NCBI GenBank assembly: GCA_019685575.1
Contig: JABFQO010000010.1
Coordinates: 1 to 64,000, forward strand
Reading direction: 5' to 3'
Source: Candidatus Bathyarchaeota archaeon A05DMB-4
GTDB taxonomy: Archaea; Thermoproteota; Bathyarchaeia; Bathyarchaeales; SOJC01
Length of the DNA: 64,000 nt
Below are positions 1-8,433 of the stretch, in pieces (positions within the stretch are counted from its first letter, which is position 1; the number at the start of each line of letters is the position of its first letter). The position numbers and the translations under genes are program-made. The notes beneath the pieces are model-generated. The model was not told the origin of the DNA and made no database searches. It saw nothing but the letters and a program-made list of their open reading frames with translations.

Positions 1-1
1 G

Positions 2-74
2 TAGCCCGGGAGAGATTCGAACTCTCGTCGAGGGCTCCAGAGGCCCCTATGCTTGACCGCTACACCACCGGGCT
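2..74 (-). tRNA. tRNA-Gln (anticodon CTG)
   Basis: On the minus strand a full cloverleaf is visible. The 7-bp acceptor stem is AGCCCGG/CCGGGCT, the anticodon loop is CTCTGGA on a GGGGC/GCCCT stem, and the T arm is GAGAG-TTCGAAT-CTCTC. Loop positions 34-36 read CTG, giving Gln (CAG codons). The discriminator base is A at position 2 and the window edge cuts just after it, so the CCA end cannot be judged. No intron is seen. Confidence 0.93.
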
Positions 75-118
75 TCATGAAACGGGCTTTATGCGGTTTG
101 TTGCTGTGTGTTCTGTCT

Positions 119-1237
119 TTAATAAGTTTCTTGCCTTCTTAAGTTGAACAGTGCTTTTCTTCGAGTGCGTACATCCAGAACGATCTGCCTTGTTAACGCT
201 ACGATTTTTTCGACTTTCCCGGCGTCTACGTTTGCCAAGCCGAGTGCTGCAACGGCGTTTCTGTGAATGGGAGAAGGCTTTTGGGTTAGTCCCTTAAGTG
301 AACGAAACAGTGTCGAGTAGTCGAGTCTCACGTTTTGCCGATACGCCTCGAGCCAAGCATAATTCTCCAACATGTCCACGAGAACACTGAAAACATAATG
401 CGCGGCTTCTGGGAGCGCGCCTTCGTTTAGCAGTGCCTGCGACCGCAGAATCACACCCTGCAAGAATGCGGGTGTAACGTAGTAATCTAGTTTTGTTCTT
501 ATCTTAAAATGCAAAGAATCCATGGAAGGCTTGTTTGTCCTAACCGACGTGGCGATTTCGTCCCAAACCGTCTTAAAGCCGTTCAACCTTGCTTCTACGA
601 CGGCTTGGCTTAGGTTGTCAAGTCCTGCGATCGTTTGATAACTCGTAAAATGCCATGGTACGTCCAATTGTTCCGTTGCCTTTTTCAAAGTTTCCACATA
701 ACGACTGTTCGAAACGGGCAACTTACATGCTTCGATTATTGTTTTCAAAATCGACTGTGCACTCATAACCGCGAATGCTTTGGCGCTTTCATAGTCCTCT
801 CTTGCTTGTGCGGATGTTGCGCGGCTAAGGAAGATGTCTGCATCTATGAGGTAAACGTCAGCGCGAATGCCAAGCCTCTCGGGGGTATAGTAGGATTTTG
901 TTATCTGTTCTTTCACGTTTGACAACGTCCAGTCCCTATCATAGAGAACGTATGATTCGAAAATTTTTTGATCAATCTCGGGTGGGACAGTTTTGGTTAT
1001 CCATTTTTGAGGGACGTGGTTCAAGTCGATGAGCAGCCCGTTTTGTTCTGTGCGTTCAACGTATTCGTAATCGAATTCACGGTTGTCGATGATCAGCAAG
1101 TCCACGTCGCTGGAAGCCGCTGCGTCTCCTCTGCTTTGGCTGCCGAAAAGGCTTACGCTTGAGACTGATTCTTGTGTTTTTAGGTTTTTGACCAGTCTCT
1201 CCAGCGTTTTTCGGGTTTTTTCAGCGAGGTTTAACAT
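119..1237 (-). CDS. MNT-type nucleotidyltransferase domain protein with a helical (HEPN-like) C-terminal part
   Basis: 372 aa. Residues 32-37 read GSQSRG, followed by D44 and D46, the GSxxRG...DxD signature of the minimal nucleotidyltransferase (DNA polymerase beta-like) fold. The rest is alpha-helical and resembles HEPN/substrate-binding helices (for example the YESAKAFAVMSAQSILK region). MNT and HEPN proteins often act as toxin-antitoxin or nucleotide-transfer pairs; here both parts seem to lie in one chain. It stands alone between tRNA-Gln and tfb and is transcribed away from tfb. The target is unknown; the domain call is good and the biological role is inference. Confidence 0.75.
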   Translation of the reverse strand: MLNLAEKTRKTLERLVKNLKTQESVSSVSLFGSQSRGDAAASSDVDLLIIDNREFDYEYVERTEQNGLLIDLNHVPQKWITKTVPPEIDQKIFESYVLYDRDWTLSNVKEQITKSYYTPERLGIRADVYLIDADIFLSRATSAQAREDYESAKAFAVMSAQSILKTIIEACKLPVSNSRYVETLKKATEQLDVPWHFTSYQTIAGLDNLSQAVVEARLNGFKTVWDEIATSVRTNKPSMDSLHFKIRTKLDYYVTPAFLQGVILRSQALLNEGALPEAAHYVFSVLVDMLENYAWLEAYRQNVRLDYSTLFRSLKGLTQKPSPIHRNAVAALGLANVDAGKVEKIVALTRQIVLDVRTRRKALFNLRRQETY

Positions 1238-1348
1238 TTTTCGGTCATTTCTTGATTGTTAGTTTGGCTCTTGTTTTTGGCTATTTTTGGGGTATCAATA
1301 TGTGTAAGTCCTATTCAAAATCTTTTGTCGTGATTTTTATGTGCGAAT

Positions 1349-1363
1349 CGAAATATTTATATA
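1349..1363 (+). promoter_or_regulatory. BRE/TATA promoter of tfb
   Basis: CGAAA (BRE-like) is followed by TTTATATA at 1356-1363. An archaeal start site is expected about 25 bases downstream, near 1382-1388, giving a leader of about 100 nt before the tfb start. A hairpin in that leader (CTCC 1466-1469 with GGAG 1473-1476) would pair with the ribosome binding site. Confidence 0.6.
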
Positions 1364-1487
1364 GTAAGTCTCGTCCATAAAATGAATTTGGCGGGCCAGA
1401 TGAACGGTTTCTGATTCCGAAAGGCGTTGATGAGGAACCATCGTTTGTGACGGCAAGCAGGGAGCCTCCTTTGGAGAGGTGTCAGTT

Positions 1488-2426
1488 ATGAGCGAGAAAA
1501 AGAGAATAGTTCATCAGCGTTTCGCTGATAAATGCCCTGAGTGTGGCAGCGCAAACCTTGTGCATGATTATGATACGGGTGAGACTGTTTGTGGTGATTG
1601 TGGTCTTGTTCTTCATGAGCAGATGATGGATAAAGGCCCTGAGTGGCGTGCTTTTACGCAGGAAGAGAAGGAATCTCGTAGTCGTGTTGGTATTCCTACG
1701 TCTTATTCTGTGCATGATAAGGGTTTGTCGACGGCTATTGGCCGTGTTGATAGGGATGCTTTTGGTCGTAAACTTCCGCTTCAAACTAGGCTGCAAATGT
1801 GGCGGTTAAGGAAGTGGCAGATTAGGTCTCGTGTTCATTCTTCTGTTGATCGAAACCTTGCCCAGGCGATGGCGGAGCTTGATAGGCTTTCTGATAAGGC
1901 GTATATTCCGCCTTCTGTAAAGGAGAAGGCTGCGGTGGTTTATCGTAAGGCTCTTGATAAGGGGCTGGTGCGTGGTCGTTCTATTGCGGCGATTGCTGCG
2001 GCTTCGCTTTATGCGGCTTGCAGGAATACTGGGACGCCTCGGACGTTGCGGGAGATTGCTGAGGCGAGTCTTGTGGATAAGAAGGATGTTGCTCGTTGTT
2101 ATCGTTTGTTGTTGCGTGAGCTTAGTGTTCAGATGCCGATTGCTGATCCGTTGACGTATATTTCCAAGATTGCTGAGCGGACCGGGATTTCCGGGCGGAC
2201 TCAGGGTTTGGCTATTGAAATTCTTACGGACGCGAAGAAGCGTCGAGCGGCGGCTGGTAAGGATCCTATGGGGTTGGCAGCGGCGGCTTTGTACATTGCT
2301 TGTTTGCAGAATAACGAGAAGAAGACGCAGAAGGATATTGCTGAAGCTGCTGGTGTTACTGAGGTTACGGTGCGTAATCGTTATAAGAGTCTGAAGCGGC
2401 AGCTTGGACTCGCATTGCCTGACTAA
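1488..2426 (+). CDS. tfb: Transcription initiation factor IIB (TFB)
   Basis: General transcription factor that bridges TBP-bound promoter DNA and RNA polymerase. An N-terminal zinc ribbon uses C16, C19, C35 and C38, followed by the B-finger/linker region and two cyclin-fold repeats (about 110-205 and 210-310) with a recognition helix in each. The length of 312 aa is normal. I chose ATG 1488 because GGAGAGGTG (1473-1481) sits 6 bases before it; a GTG at 1479 in the same frame lies inside that site. The leader before it is unusually long for archaea and could allow translational control. Confidence 0.95.
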   Translation: MSEKKRIVHQRFADKCPECGSANLVHDYDTGETVCGDCGLVLHEQMMDKGPEWRAFTQEEKESRSRVGIPTSYSVHDKGLSTAIGRVDRDAFGRKLPLQTRLQMWRLRKWQIRSRVHSSVDRNLAQAMAELDRLSDKAYIPPSVKEKAAVVYRKALDKGLVRGRSIAAIAAASLYAACRNTGTPRTLREIAEASLVDKKDVARCYRLLLRELSVQMPIADPLTYISKIAERTGISGRTQGLAIEILTDAKKRRAAAGKDPMGLAAAALYIACLQNNEKKTQKDIAEAAGVTEVTVRNRYKSLKRQLGLALPD

Positions 2427-2524
2427 ACTGTCCTAAGCATTCACTTCTGGCCCGCTACTTTTCTTCATACTTTTAAAAGAATTGTTAATTATAATTGAGA
2501 AAGTGCCGAGGAATTCGACCCACG

Positions 2525-2600
2525 GGTTCTCTGTTCATATTTGGGGTGTATTTGGAGCCTAATAGGATCATATATGGAAGAGGGCCTAGAGACGCGCCGA
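2525..2600 (+). repeat. Conserved intergenic repeat, copy A
   Basis: First of four copies of an unrecognised element. The block GGAGCCTAATAGGATCATAT and its continuation to CCTAG are identical in all copies. This copy starts with GGTTCTCTG and differs from the others at two positions in the TTTGGGGTGT part. It lies 99 bases after the tfb stop and about 190 bases before psmA, in the direction of both genes. A tract almost free of G follows it. Confidence 0.85.
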
Positions 2601-2725
2601 GCAGACACACCAGCAACACCCAACTCCAAAACCTACATCCCACCACCATCAAACCACCACACCGAACAAACTCCAAAACACCCAACCACAAAACCCCAAC
2701 AACAACTATACGAAAAGGTTTTTAG
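2601..2725 (+). other. A/C-rich, G-poor tract between repeat copy A and psmA
   Basis: About 120 bases dominated by A and C, with runs such as CCACCACCATCAAACCACC and AACACCCAACCACAAAACC. It is expected to be unstructured as RNA. Reading frames through it are low-complexity (Pro/Thr/His/Asn) and not convincing as protein. The psmA promoter probably lies at its end (GAAAAGGTTTTTAG near 2713-2726). Confidence 0.5.
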
Positions 2726-2785
2726 TTGCAACACCACATCTTGAACAAGCAAAAAAGAACACATCATCAACAAGAGGTGTAAAAA

Positions 2786-3505
2786 ATGTCAATATTCGCA
2801 GCACCCGGAGCATACGACCGAGCAATCACAGTATTTTCCCCAGACGGAAGATTATTCCAAGTAGAATACGCATTAGAAACCGTAAACCGCGGCGCAACCA
2901 TAGTAGGAATCGCAAGCGCCGACGGCATAGTACTAGGCGCAGAAGAAAAAATAGAATCCAAACTGCAAGATCCCCAGTTCACATGGAAAATTTTCGAAGT
3001 TGACTCACACTTAGGAGCAGCAGTCGTAGGACTCGGCTCAGACGCTCGCATACTAATCGACCAAGCACGAGTCTACGCACAAAGCAACCGACTAATGTAC
3101 GACGAACCCATCGACGTAGAAATAATCACCAAACGCGTCGGCGACATAAAACAACTGTACACACAACACGCAGGCGTAAGACCATTCGGCGTTTCAATCA
3201 TCTTCGGCGGCGTAGACAAAACCGGAAGCAGAATCTTCTCCACAGACCCAAGCGGCTCCTACAGAGCCTACAAAGCCATCGCCGTGGGCATCGGAAGAGA
3301 AACCGTGGAAAACATTCTGAAAGAAGAATACAAAGAAAACATGACACTTGAAGAACTAATAAAACTCTGCACAAAATGCCTAGTGAAATCACTCGAAGCA
3401 CGAAACGAAGCACCACGAATAAAACTCGCCGTGATTCCGGCAGCCACAAAGAAATTAAAAATGCTGACAGACGAAGAAATCGATAAATACATGAAGCAGA
3501 TTTAG
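2786..3505 (+). CDS. psmA: Proteasome subunit alpha
   Basis: Alpha subunit of the archaeal 20S proteasome, forming the outer gating rings. The N-terminal signature YDRAITVFSPDGRLFQVEYA (about residues 9-28) is diagnostic, and the 239-aa length is typical. The start follows GAGGTG with correct spacing. It heads the run of genes that includes SBDS and the exosome, an arrangement conserved in many archaea. No beta subunit gene is in the window; a PAC2-family chaperone-like protein is at 52750. Confidence 0.97.
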   Translation: MSIFAAPGAYDRAITVFSPDGRLFQVEYALETVNRGATIVGIASADGIVLGAEEKIESKLQDPQFTWKIFEVDSHLGAAVVGLGSDARILIDQARVYAQSNRLMYDEPIDVEIITKRVGDIKQLYTQHAGVRPFGVSIIFGGVDKTGSRIFSTDPSGSYRAYKAIAVGIGRETVENILKEEYKENMTLEELIKLCTKCLVKSLEARNEAPRIKLAVIPAATKKLKMLTDEEIDKYMKQI

Positions 3506-3518
3506 GCAGCGGCTTCTA

Positions 3519-4205
3519 ATGAGTGACCGTTACACCGTCGCGCGGATAGCCCGAGACGGAGAACACTTCGAAATACTAGTAAAACCACAACCCGCATTAG
3601 ACTTCCGAATGGGCAAAGGCCACACCATCTCTGAAATCCTCGCCATAGACACGATCTTCACAGACGCAAACAAAGGAACCAAAGCCTCAGAAGAAAAACT
3701 CAAAAAAGCCTTCGGAACACTCGACGTGCTGAAAATCGCCGAGTTAATACTCAGAAAGGGACAACTTCAACTCACTACCGACCAACGGAGACAACTAACC
3801 GAAGACAAACGAAAACAAATCATCACCTTCATCTCCCGCAACTGCATAGACCCGAAAACCAACCTGCCCCACCCACCCATCCGCATAGAACAAGCCATGG
3901 AACACATCCACTACTCTATCGACCCGTTCAAGGAAGTCGAAGAACAAGCCAACGAAATCATCAAACTCCTCCGACCGATACTGCCCATAAAAATGGAGAA
4001 AATCAGCGTAGAAGTCCGCTTGCCCACGGAATACGCGGCGAGAGCCTACGGGGCAGTCAAGGGGTTCGGCACGATAAAAAGGGAAGAATGGCGCGCAGAC
4101 GGTTCTTGGCACGGCGTTATCGAGATGGCCGCAGGCTCTTATGCTCCGCTTCTGGAAAAACTAGGGGAAATCACACGCGGCACTGCGGAAGCCAAAATAG
4201 TATAA
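3519..4205 (+). CDS. Ribosome maturation protein SBDS
   Basis: 228 aa with the three SBDS domains: the N-terminal FYSH domain with the DFRMGKGH motif (about 28-36), a middle helical domain and a ferredoxin-like C-terminal domain. In eukaryotes SBDS releases eIF6 from the large subunit; archaeal homologs share the gene neighbourhood with the exosome. It lies 13 bases after psmA and 44 bases before rrp4, most likely in one transcript. Confidence 0.95.
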   Translation: MSDRYTVARIARDGEHFEILVKPQPALDFRMGKGHTISEILAIDTIFTDANKGTKASEEKLKKAFGTLDVLKIAELILRKGQLQLTTDQRRQLTEDKRKQIITFISRNCIDPKTNLPHPPIRIEQAMEHIHYSIDPFKEVEEQANEIIKLLRPILPIKMEKISVEVRLPTEYAARAYGAVKGFGTIKREEWRADGSWHGVIEMAAGSYAPLLEKLGEITRGTAEAKIV

Positions 4206-4249
4206 AATGAAAAGAAAATCAAATCAAGTCAAATTTGAGGTGAGATTGC

Positions 4250-4981
4250 ATGCCAGTTTTTTTCGAAAAAAGAGACATCGTTACGCCAGGTGATTTGCTC
4301 GCTGAAGGAGACTATTTTGCTGGAGACAATACTTACAAGGAAGGCGACAAACTGTACGCGACTCGACTTGGGATTGTCGATGTTGCAGAAAAAACAGTTA
4401 ACGTGGTCGCCTTGAAAGCCTTCTACTCGCCTAAAGCTGGCGACACCGTAATCGGCAAAGTCGTGGAACTTACAATTGCCGGTTGGCTGATCGACATAAA
4501 CGCGCCACAGCAAGCCATGTTAAGAGCCTCAGAGATCTTTGAAAGAGATTACAAACCGCAACGAAACGACTTGCCATCAGTCTTCGACATAGGTGATCTC
4601 ATAATAGCAAAGATCATCGCCTACGACCGAACACGAGACCCCCAACTGACTATTCGTGAACCAGGGTTAGGCAAAGTAACACGCGGGCAAGTCGTGGAAA
4701 TCACTCCGACAAAAATTCCACGCGTGATCGGCAGAAAAGGCTCGATGATTTCAATGATAAAGGAGCAAACAGGTTGTCACATAGTGCTTGGACAGAACGG
4801 AGTCATCCTAATAAGCGGAAAAACTCCAGAAAACGAACACTTGGCTATGATGGCTATTCGTAAAATAGAAGAAGAATCCCACACGAGCGGTTTAACCGAC
4901 CGCATAACCGAGATGTTAAAGAAACTTAAAGGAAGTGATGAAAATGCCAGCAAAGGCACAAGAGAAACAGAAACTAATTGA
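4250..4981 (+). CDS. rrp4: Exosome complex RNA-binding protein Rrp4
   Basis: Cap subunit of the archaeal RNA exosome. An N-terminal beta domain is followed by an S1 RNA-binding domain (about 63-135) and a KH domain with GRKG at residues 161-164. The ribosome site GAGGTGAG precedes the ATG. The C-terminus is charged (Lys/Glu-rich) and the reading frame runs over the start of rrp41, so translation is probably coupled. Confidence 0.95.
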   Translation: MPVFFEKRDIVTPGDLLAEGDYFAGDNTYKEGDKLYATRLGIVDVAEKTVNVVALKAFYSPKAGDTVIGKVVELTIAGWLIDINAPQQAMLRASEIFERDYKPQRNDLPSVFDIGDLIIAKIIAYDRTRDPQLTIREPGLGKVTRGQVVEITPTKIPRVIGRKGSMISMIKEQTGCHIVLGQNGVILISGKTPENEHLAMMAIRKIEEESHTSGLTDRITEMLKKLKGSDENASKGTRETETN

Positions 4982-5690
4982 TAAAGAAGGAAAAAGAATA
5001 GATGGAAGAAATCCAGACGAGTTAAGACCCATAAAAATCGAAGTCGGCGTCCTAAGCAACGCTGACGGCTCAGCATACATCGAGCAAGGAAAATGCAAAA
5101 TATTAGCCGGAGTTTACGGTCCGAGAGAGACTCATCCGAAACATTTAGCCTTACCAGATAGAGCCTTGCTTCAATGCCGTTATCATATGGCGCCGTTCTC
5201 TGTTGAAGAACGAAAATCGCCAGCACCGTCGCGAAGAGAAATCGAACTTTCCAAAGTCATCAGAGAAGCCCTTGAACCCGCCGTCTTTCTGGAGTACTAC
5301 CCACGAACGTCTATTGACCTTTTCATCGAAGTGCTGCAGGCGGATGGTGGAACTCGCGGAGCCGCCATAACAATGGCATCACTAGCGCTTGCAGACGCGG
5401 GTATTCCCATGAAAGATTTGGTTGTCGCCTGTGCGGCTGGGAAGGTGGAGGGCAAATTGGTGCTGGATTTATCTGACGCTGAAGACAAACTCGGCGAGGC
5501 AGACCTGCCGGTTGCGTACATGCCGACAATAGATGCTGTAACGTTGCTTCAGATGGATGGAAACTTGACCTTGGAAGAATTCGAGCAGACCGTAAACATG
5601 GCGTTGAACGGATGCAAGCAGATATACAAAATACAAAAAGAAGCGTTAAAAGCCAAATACGTGGCGTTAAAGGAGGTTGCAGAAGAATAA
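4944..5690 (+). CDS. rrp41: Exosome complex exonuclease subunit Rrp41
   Basis: Catalytic RNase PH-fold subunit of the exosome hexamer; with Rrp42 it degrades RNA 3' to 5' by phosphorolysis. The phosphate-binding segment [19 protein letters not shown] and the acidic stretch around LDLSDAED, needed for catalysis in archaeal Rrp41, are present. ATG 4944 sits 8 bases after GGAAG (4931-4935); in-frame GTG 4935 and ATG 4938 lie inside or too close to that site. The start overlaps the rrp4 end by 38 bases. Confidence 0.95.
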   Translation: MPAKAQEKQKLIDKEGKRIDGRNPDELRPIKIEVGVLSNADGSAYIEQGKCKILAGVYGPRETHPKHLALPDRALLQCRYHMAPFSVEERKSPAPSRREIELSKVIREALEPAVFLEYYPRTSIDLFIEVLQADGGTRGAAITMASLALADAGIPMKDLVVACAAGKVEGKLVLDLSDAEDKLGEADLPVAYMPTIDAVTLLQMDGNLTLEEFEQTVNMALNGCKQIYKIQKEALKAKYVALKEVAEE

Positions 5691-6484
5691 TGGCCTCAGT
5701 AATGGTGAAAGTAAAGCAAAAACAGATTGCCCAACTAATCGCTCACGGAAAACGATTGGACGGACGCGAACCAAACGATTACAGACCCATAAAAATCGAA
5801 GTCGGCGTAATCGAGAAAGCAGAAGGATCAGCGCGAGTTAAAATCGGCAACACAGAGGTTCTTGTCGGAACCAAAGTCGATGTTGGCGAACCCTTCCCTG
5901 ACACTCCAGAAGAAGGTGTGCTCACTGTGAACGCAGAACTCGTCCCCTTGGCTTCTCCTAGCTTCGAGACGGGTCCGCCCGACGAAAACTCTATCGAACT
6001 CGCCCGCATAGTTGACCGAGGAATAAGAGAGTCAAAGGCGATTGCGACTGAGGAACTGTGCTTAGAGCCCGGAAAGAAAGTTATAATAGTCTTCATCGAT
6101 GTCTACGTGCTCAACCACGACGGAAACTTAATAGACGCATCTGCTTTAGCAGCATTAGCAGCCATCATGAACACTAAAATGCCAAAATACGAAATTGTGA
6201 ATGGCGAAGTTAAGAAGAAACCGGGTTACATTCCGTTGCCAATCCGAAACTACCCCGTACCCGCCACTTTTGCGAAGATTAACGGGAAAATGATAGTGGA
6301 CCCGTGGCTCGAAGAAGAACAAGTGATGGACGCAAGGTTGACAATGACCTTTGACAAAGATGGAAACATCTGCGCCATTCAAAAAGGCGGAATCGGACAC
6401 TTCACGGTTCAACAAATACTCGACGCAGCAAAAATCGGCCAACAAAAATCCGCAGACATCCGCAAACTCGTGGTGAAAGAATAA
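5690..6484 (+). CDS. rrp42: Exosome complex subunit Rrp42
   Basis: Non-catalytic RNase PH-fold partner of Rrp41, which helps bind RNA in the exosome ring. 264 aa from ATG 5690, which overlaps the rrp41 stop as TAATG; GGAGGT at 5672-5677 serves it. The frame is open further upstream, but that part lies inside rrp41 and is not needed. LDGREPNDYRPI near the start matches the family. It ends in another TAATG overlap with the eL43 gene. Confidence 0.95.
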   Translation: MASVMVKVKQKQIAQLIAHGKRLDGREPNDYRPIKIEVGVIEKAEGSARVKIGNTEVLVGTKVDVGEPFPDTPEEGVLTVNAELVPLASPSFETGPPDENSIELARIVDRGIRESKAIATEELCLEPGKKVIIVFIDVYVLNHDGNLIDASALAALAAIMNTKMPKYEIVNGEVKKKPGYIPLPIRNYPVPATFAKINGKMIVDPWLEEEQVMDARLTMTFDKDGNICAIQKGGIGHFTVQQILDAAKIGQQKSADIRKLVVKE

Positions 6485-6783
6485 TGCCCAAAACAAAAAA
6501 AGTAGGCCCAACACGCGGCTTAGGCGCACGCTACGGCGCAACGGTTCGCAAACGTTACATCGAAATCATTTCTAAAATGAAAACTCCTCAAAGATGCCCC
6601 CAATGCAGTTCAAAGAGCGTGAGACGCCAAAGCGTGGGCGTTTGGAACTGCAGAAAATGCGGTTTCACATTTACCGGCGGCGCTTACACACCATCAACCA
6701 AACTGGGCACAGTAGCTAGGCGCGCAGCAAAAGGACTTGCACTCGAAGCAGAGGCAACAAAGGAATTAGAGAGCGAAGGATAG
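6484..6783 (+). CDS. rpl37ae: Large ribosomal subunit protein eL43 (L37Ae)
   Basis: 99 aa zinc-ribbon ribosomal protein with C38, C41, C56 and C59 and the typical VGPTRGLGARYGATVRKR start. It overlaps the rrp42 stop by one base, continuing the operon. Confidence 0.96.
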   Translation: MPKTKKVGPTRGLGARYGATVRKRYIEIISKMKTPQRCPQCSSKSVRRQSVGVWNCRKCGFTFTGGAYTPSTKLGTVARRAAKGLALEAEATKELESEG

Positions 6784-6795
6784 CAAGAGGTCGAA

Positions 6796-7056
6796 ATGAA
6801 AGCCCAAGCCATCCTCCGCTTAAAACTTCCATCAAAAAAACAAGCAGCAATCATATCCAAATCCCTAGAACCCGAAACCTCAAAACCATTAACCGTCCGC
6901 TCTAAAGCTAGCATTAAACGCGAAAAGGACGTCTTGACACTAAAGTTTGAAGCAAAAGACTCATCTGCTCTACGAGCAATCATCAACTCTTATCTCCACT
7001 GGATATCACTTTCAATAGACACACTCGCAAAACTAGAGCAACTCAACAAAACCTAA
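6796..7056 (+). CDS. pcc1: KEOPS complex subunit Pcc1
   Basis: 86 aa, matching small archaeal Pcc1 proteins, the dimerising subunit of KEOPS that carries out t6A37 tRNA modification with Kae1, Bud32 and Cgi121. The pattern of two helices around a beta meander and the ending with YLHWISLSIDTLAKL fit the family. AGAGGTCG lies just before the ATG. It is the last gene of the superoperon; the prefoldin gene that follows in many archaea is absent, and repeat copy B begins 46 bases later. Confidence 0.88.
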   Translation: MKAQAILRLKLPSKKQAAIISKSLEPETSKPLTVRSKASIKREKDVLTLKFEAKDSSALRAIINSYLHWISLSIDTLAKLEQLNKT

Positions 7057-7101
7057 ACCCCAAATATACCAACCCAAAGCCCCAACTTAGTCGAACCACA
7101 A

Positions 7102-7165
7102 ATTCTCTGTTCATATTTGCGGTATATTTGGAGCCTAATAGGATCATATATGGAAGAGGGCCTAG
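7102..7165 (+). repeat. Conserved intergenic repeat, copy B
   Basis: Identical to copies C and D from ATATTTGCGG through CCTAG, and sharing ATTCTCTGTTC upstream with copies A and D. It lies 46 bases after pcc1 and about 140 bases before the ferritin gene, in the same direction as both. Downstream similarity (AGCGCC...CACAC) is weak. Confidence 0.85.
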
Positions 7166-7303
7166 CCAGCGCCAAGCGTCACACTCGGAGTAACTTCAAA
7201 AACAAATTCTACAGGATTTTCCTTACGCTCTGAAAAACACGAATTATAGCAAGTGTTAAATCCAAAACCAACCAAAAAAGAACACAAACAAGGAAGTGAA
7301 AAA

Positions 7304-7723
7304 ATGGCATCGAAAAAATTACTAGGCATGCTTAACGACGCAATCGCCCGAGAAATCCAAGTTTCCATACAATACATGTGGCAGCATGTGCAATGGATCG
7401 GCGTAAAAGGCTTCGCAGTACAAGGCGAACTCAAAAACATCGCCATAACCGAGATGAAACATGCAGAAAAAATCGCAGAACGCCTATTTTACCTCGGCGA
7501 CATCCCCACAACTAAACCAAGCCCCATCAACGTCGGCAAAACATTGAAAGAGATGATTAAACAAGACATTAAAGACGAACAAAACGCCATCACCCTCTAC
7601 AAACAAATCATCGACGTGGCACAGAAAGAAGGCGACGTAACCACAGCATTCATCTTCAAAGAAATCCTCGAAGACGAAGAAGAACACCACGACACATTCA
7701 CCACACTATACGAAGAAATATAA
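7304..7723 (+). CDS. Ferritin-like (bacterioferritin/Dps-type) protein
   Basis: 139 aa four-helix ferritin-like protein. Candidate iron ligands are E17, E50 and H53 in the first helix pair and the acidic sets KDEQNA and EDEEEHHD in the second. It probably stores iron or detoxifies peroxide in the cytoplasm. ATG 7304 follows AAGGAAGTG; the frame is open upstream but without a better start. It is the first gene of a stretch dealing with oxygen stress and DNA repair. Whether it is a cage-forming ferritin or a smaller rubrerythrin-like form cannot be told from sequence alone. Confidence 0.88.
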   Translation: MASKKLLGMLNDAIAREIQVSIQYMWQHVQWIGVKGFAVQGELKNIAITEMKHAEKIAERLFYLGDIPTTKPSPINVGKTLKEMIKQDIKDEQNAITLYKQIIDVAQKEGDVTTAFIFKEILEDEEEHHDTFTTLYEEI

Positions 7724-7779
7724 ACCCACCAAAAAACCCACACTCTTTTTTCTTCCATCCACTGCTCTTTCTAAACAAG

Positions 7780-8418
7780 ATGAACCAAAAAATGGAAAAA
7801 TTACTTGACTGCATAGAAAAACTGAAAAAAAGCAACATTAAAAAAACAATAAAAGCCCGCGCGAGAGAATTCGAAGAAAACCGCAAAAAACCCATCGACC
7901 AAATCTTCCAAGAACTCTGCTTCTGCATACTCGCCGCAAACTACAATGCCGAAAAAACCATAAAAATCCAAAATCAAATCGGCAACCAATTCTTGACATT
8001 GCCTGAAAAACAACTCGCAAAAAAACTCAAAACCCTTGGCTACCGATTCCCTAACACACGAGCAAAATACATAGTCGAAGCAAGAAAACACAAGGATCTA
8101 CTAAAAAACATAATCACATCCGCAGCCAGCCAAAACCAAAAACGAGAATGGCTCGCGAAAAACATCAAAGGCATAGGATACAAAGAAGCAAGCCATTTCC
8201 TAAGAAACATTGGATACACCAACCTCGCCATCCTCGACTTCCACATCATCAACATTCTAGCCCGATGCAAGATAATCGAAAAACCAAAAACACTCAACAA
8301 AAAAACCTACCGAAAAATCGAAGCTTCCCTGAAGAAAATCGCAAAAAAAACCAACCTCAACTTGGCAGAACTAGATTTGTATTTATGGTACATGGAAACA
8401 GGGAAAGTGCTAAAATAG
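7780..8418 (+). CDS. ogg: 8-oxoguanine DNA glycosylase/AP lyase, Ogg2 type
   Basis: 212 aa helix-hairpin-helix glycosylase. The HhH segment KGIGYKEASHFLRNIG holds the Schiff-base lysine K135, and the catalytic aspartate is D153 in LAILDFHI, with the 18-residue spacing of archaeal Ogg2. It removes 8-oxoguanine and nicks the abasic site. It lies 56 bases after the ferritin-like gene and in the same direction. A second in-frame ATG at 7792 is possible. Confidence 0.9.
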   Translation: MNQKMEKLLDCIEKLKKSNIKKTIKARAREFEENRKKPIDQIFQELCFCILAANYNAEKTIKIQNQIGNQFLTLPEKQLAKKLKTLGYRFPNTRAKYIVEARKHKDLLKNIITSAASQNQKREWLAKNIKGIGYKEASHFLRNIGYTNLAILDFHIINILARCKIIEKPKTLNKKTYRKIEASLKKIAKKTNLNLAELDLYLWYMETGKVLK

Positions 8419-8433
8419 TTTACAGAGAAACTG

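Noticed and set aside
1395-1450. C/D box guide RNA in the tfb leader (AGATGA, CTGA, TGATGA motifs)
   Set aside because: The first C box is imperfect, the spacer to CTGA is only seven bases, and no final CTGA follows the second C box at a sensible distance.
2495-2744. Plus-strand proteins through repeat copy A and the A/C-rich tract
   Set aside because: Low-complexity Pro/Thr/His/Asn products in several frames, shared only where the DNA repeat itself is conserved.
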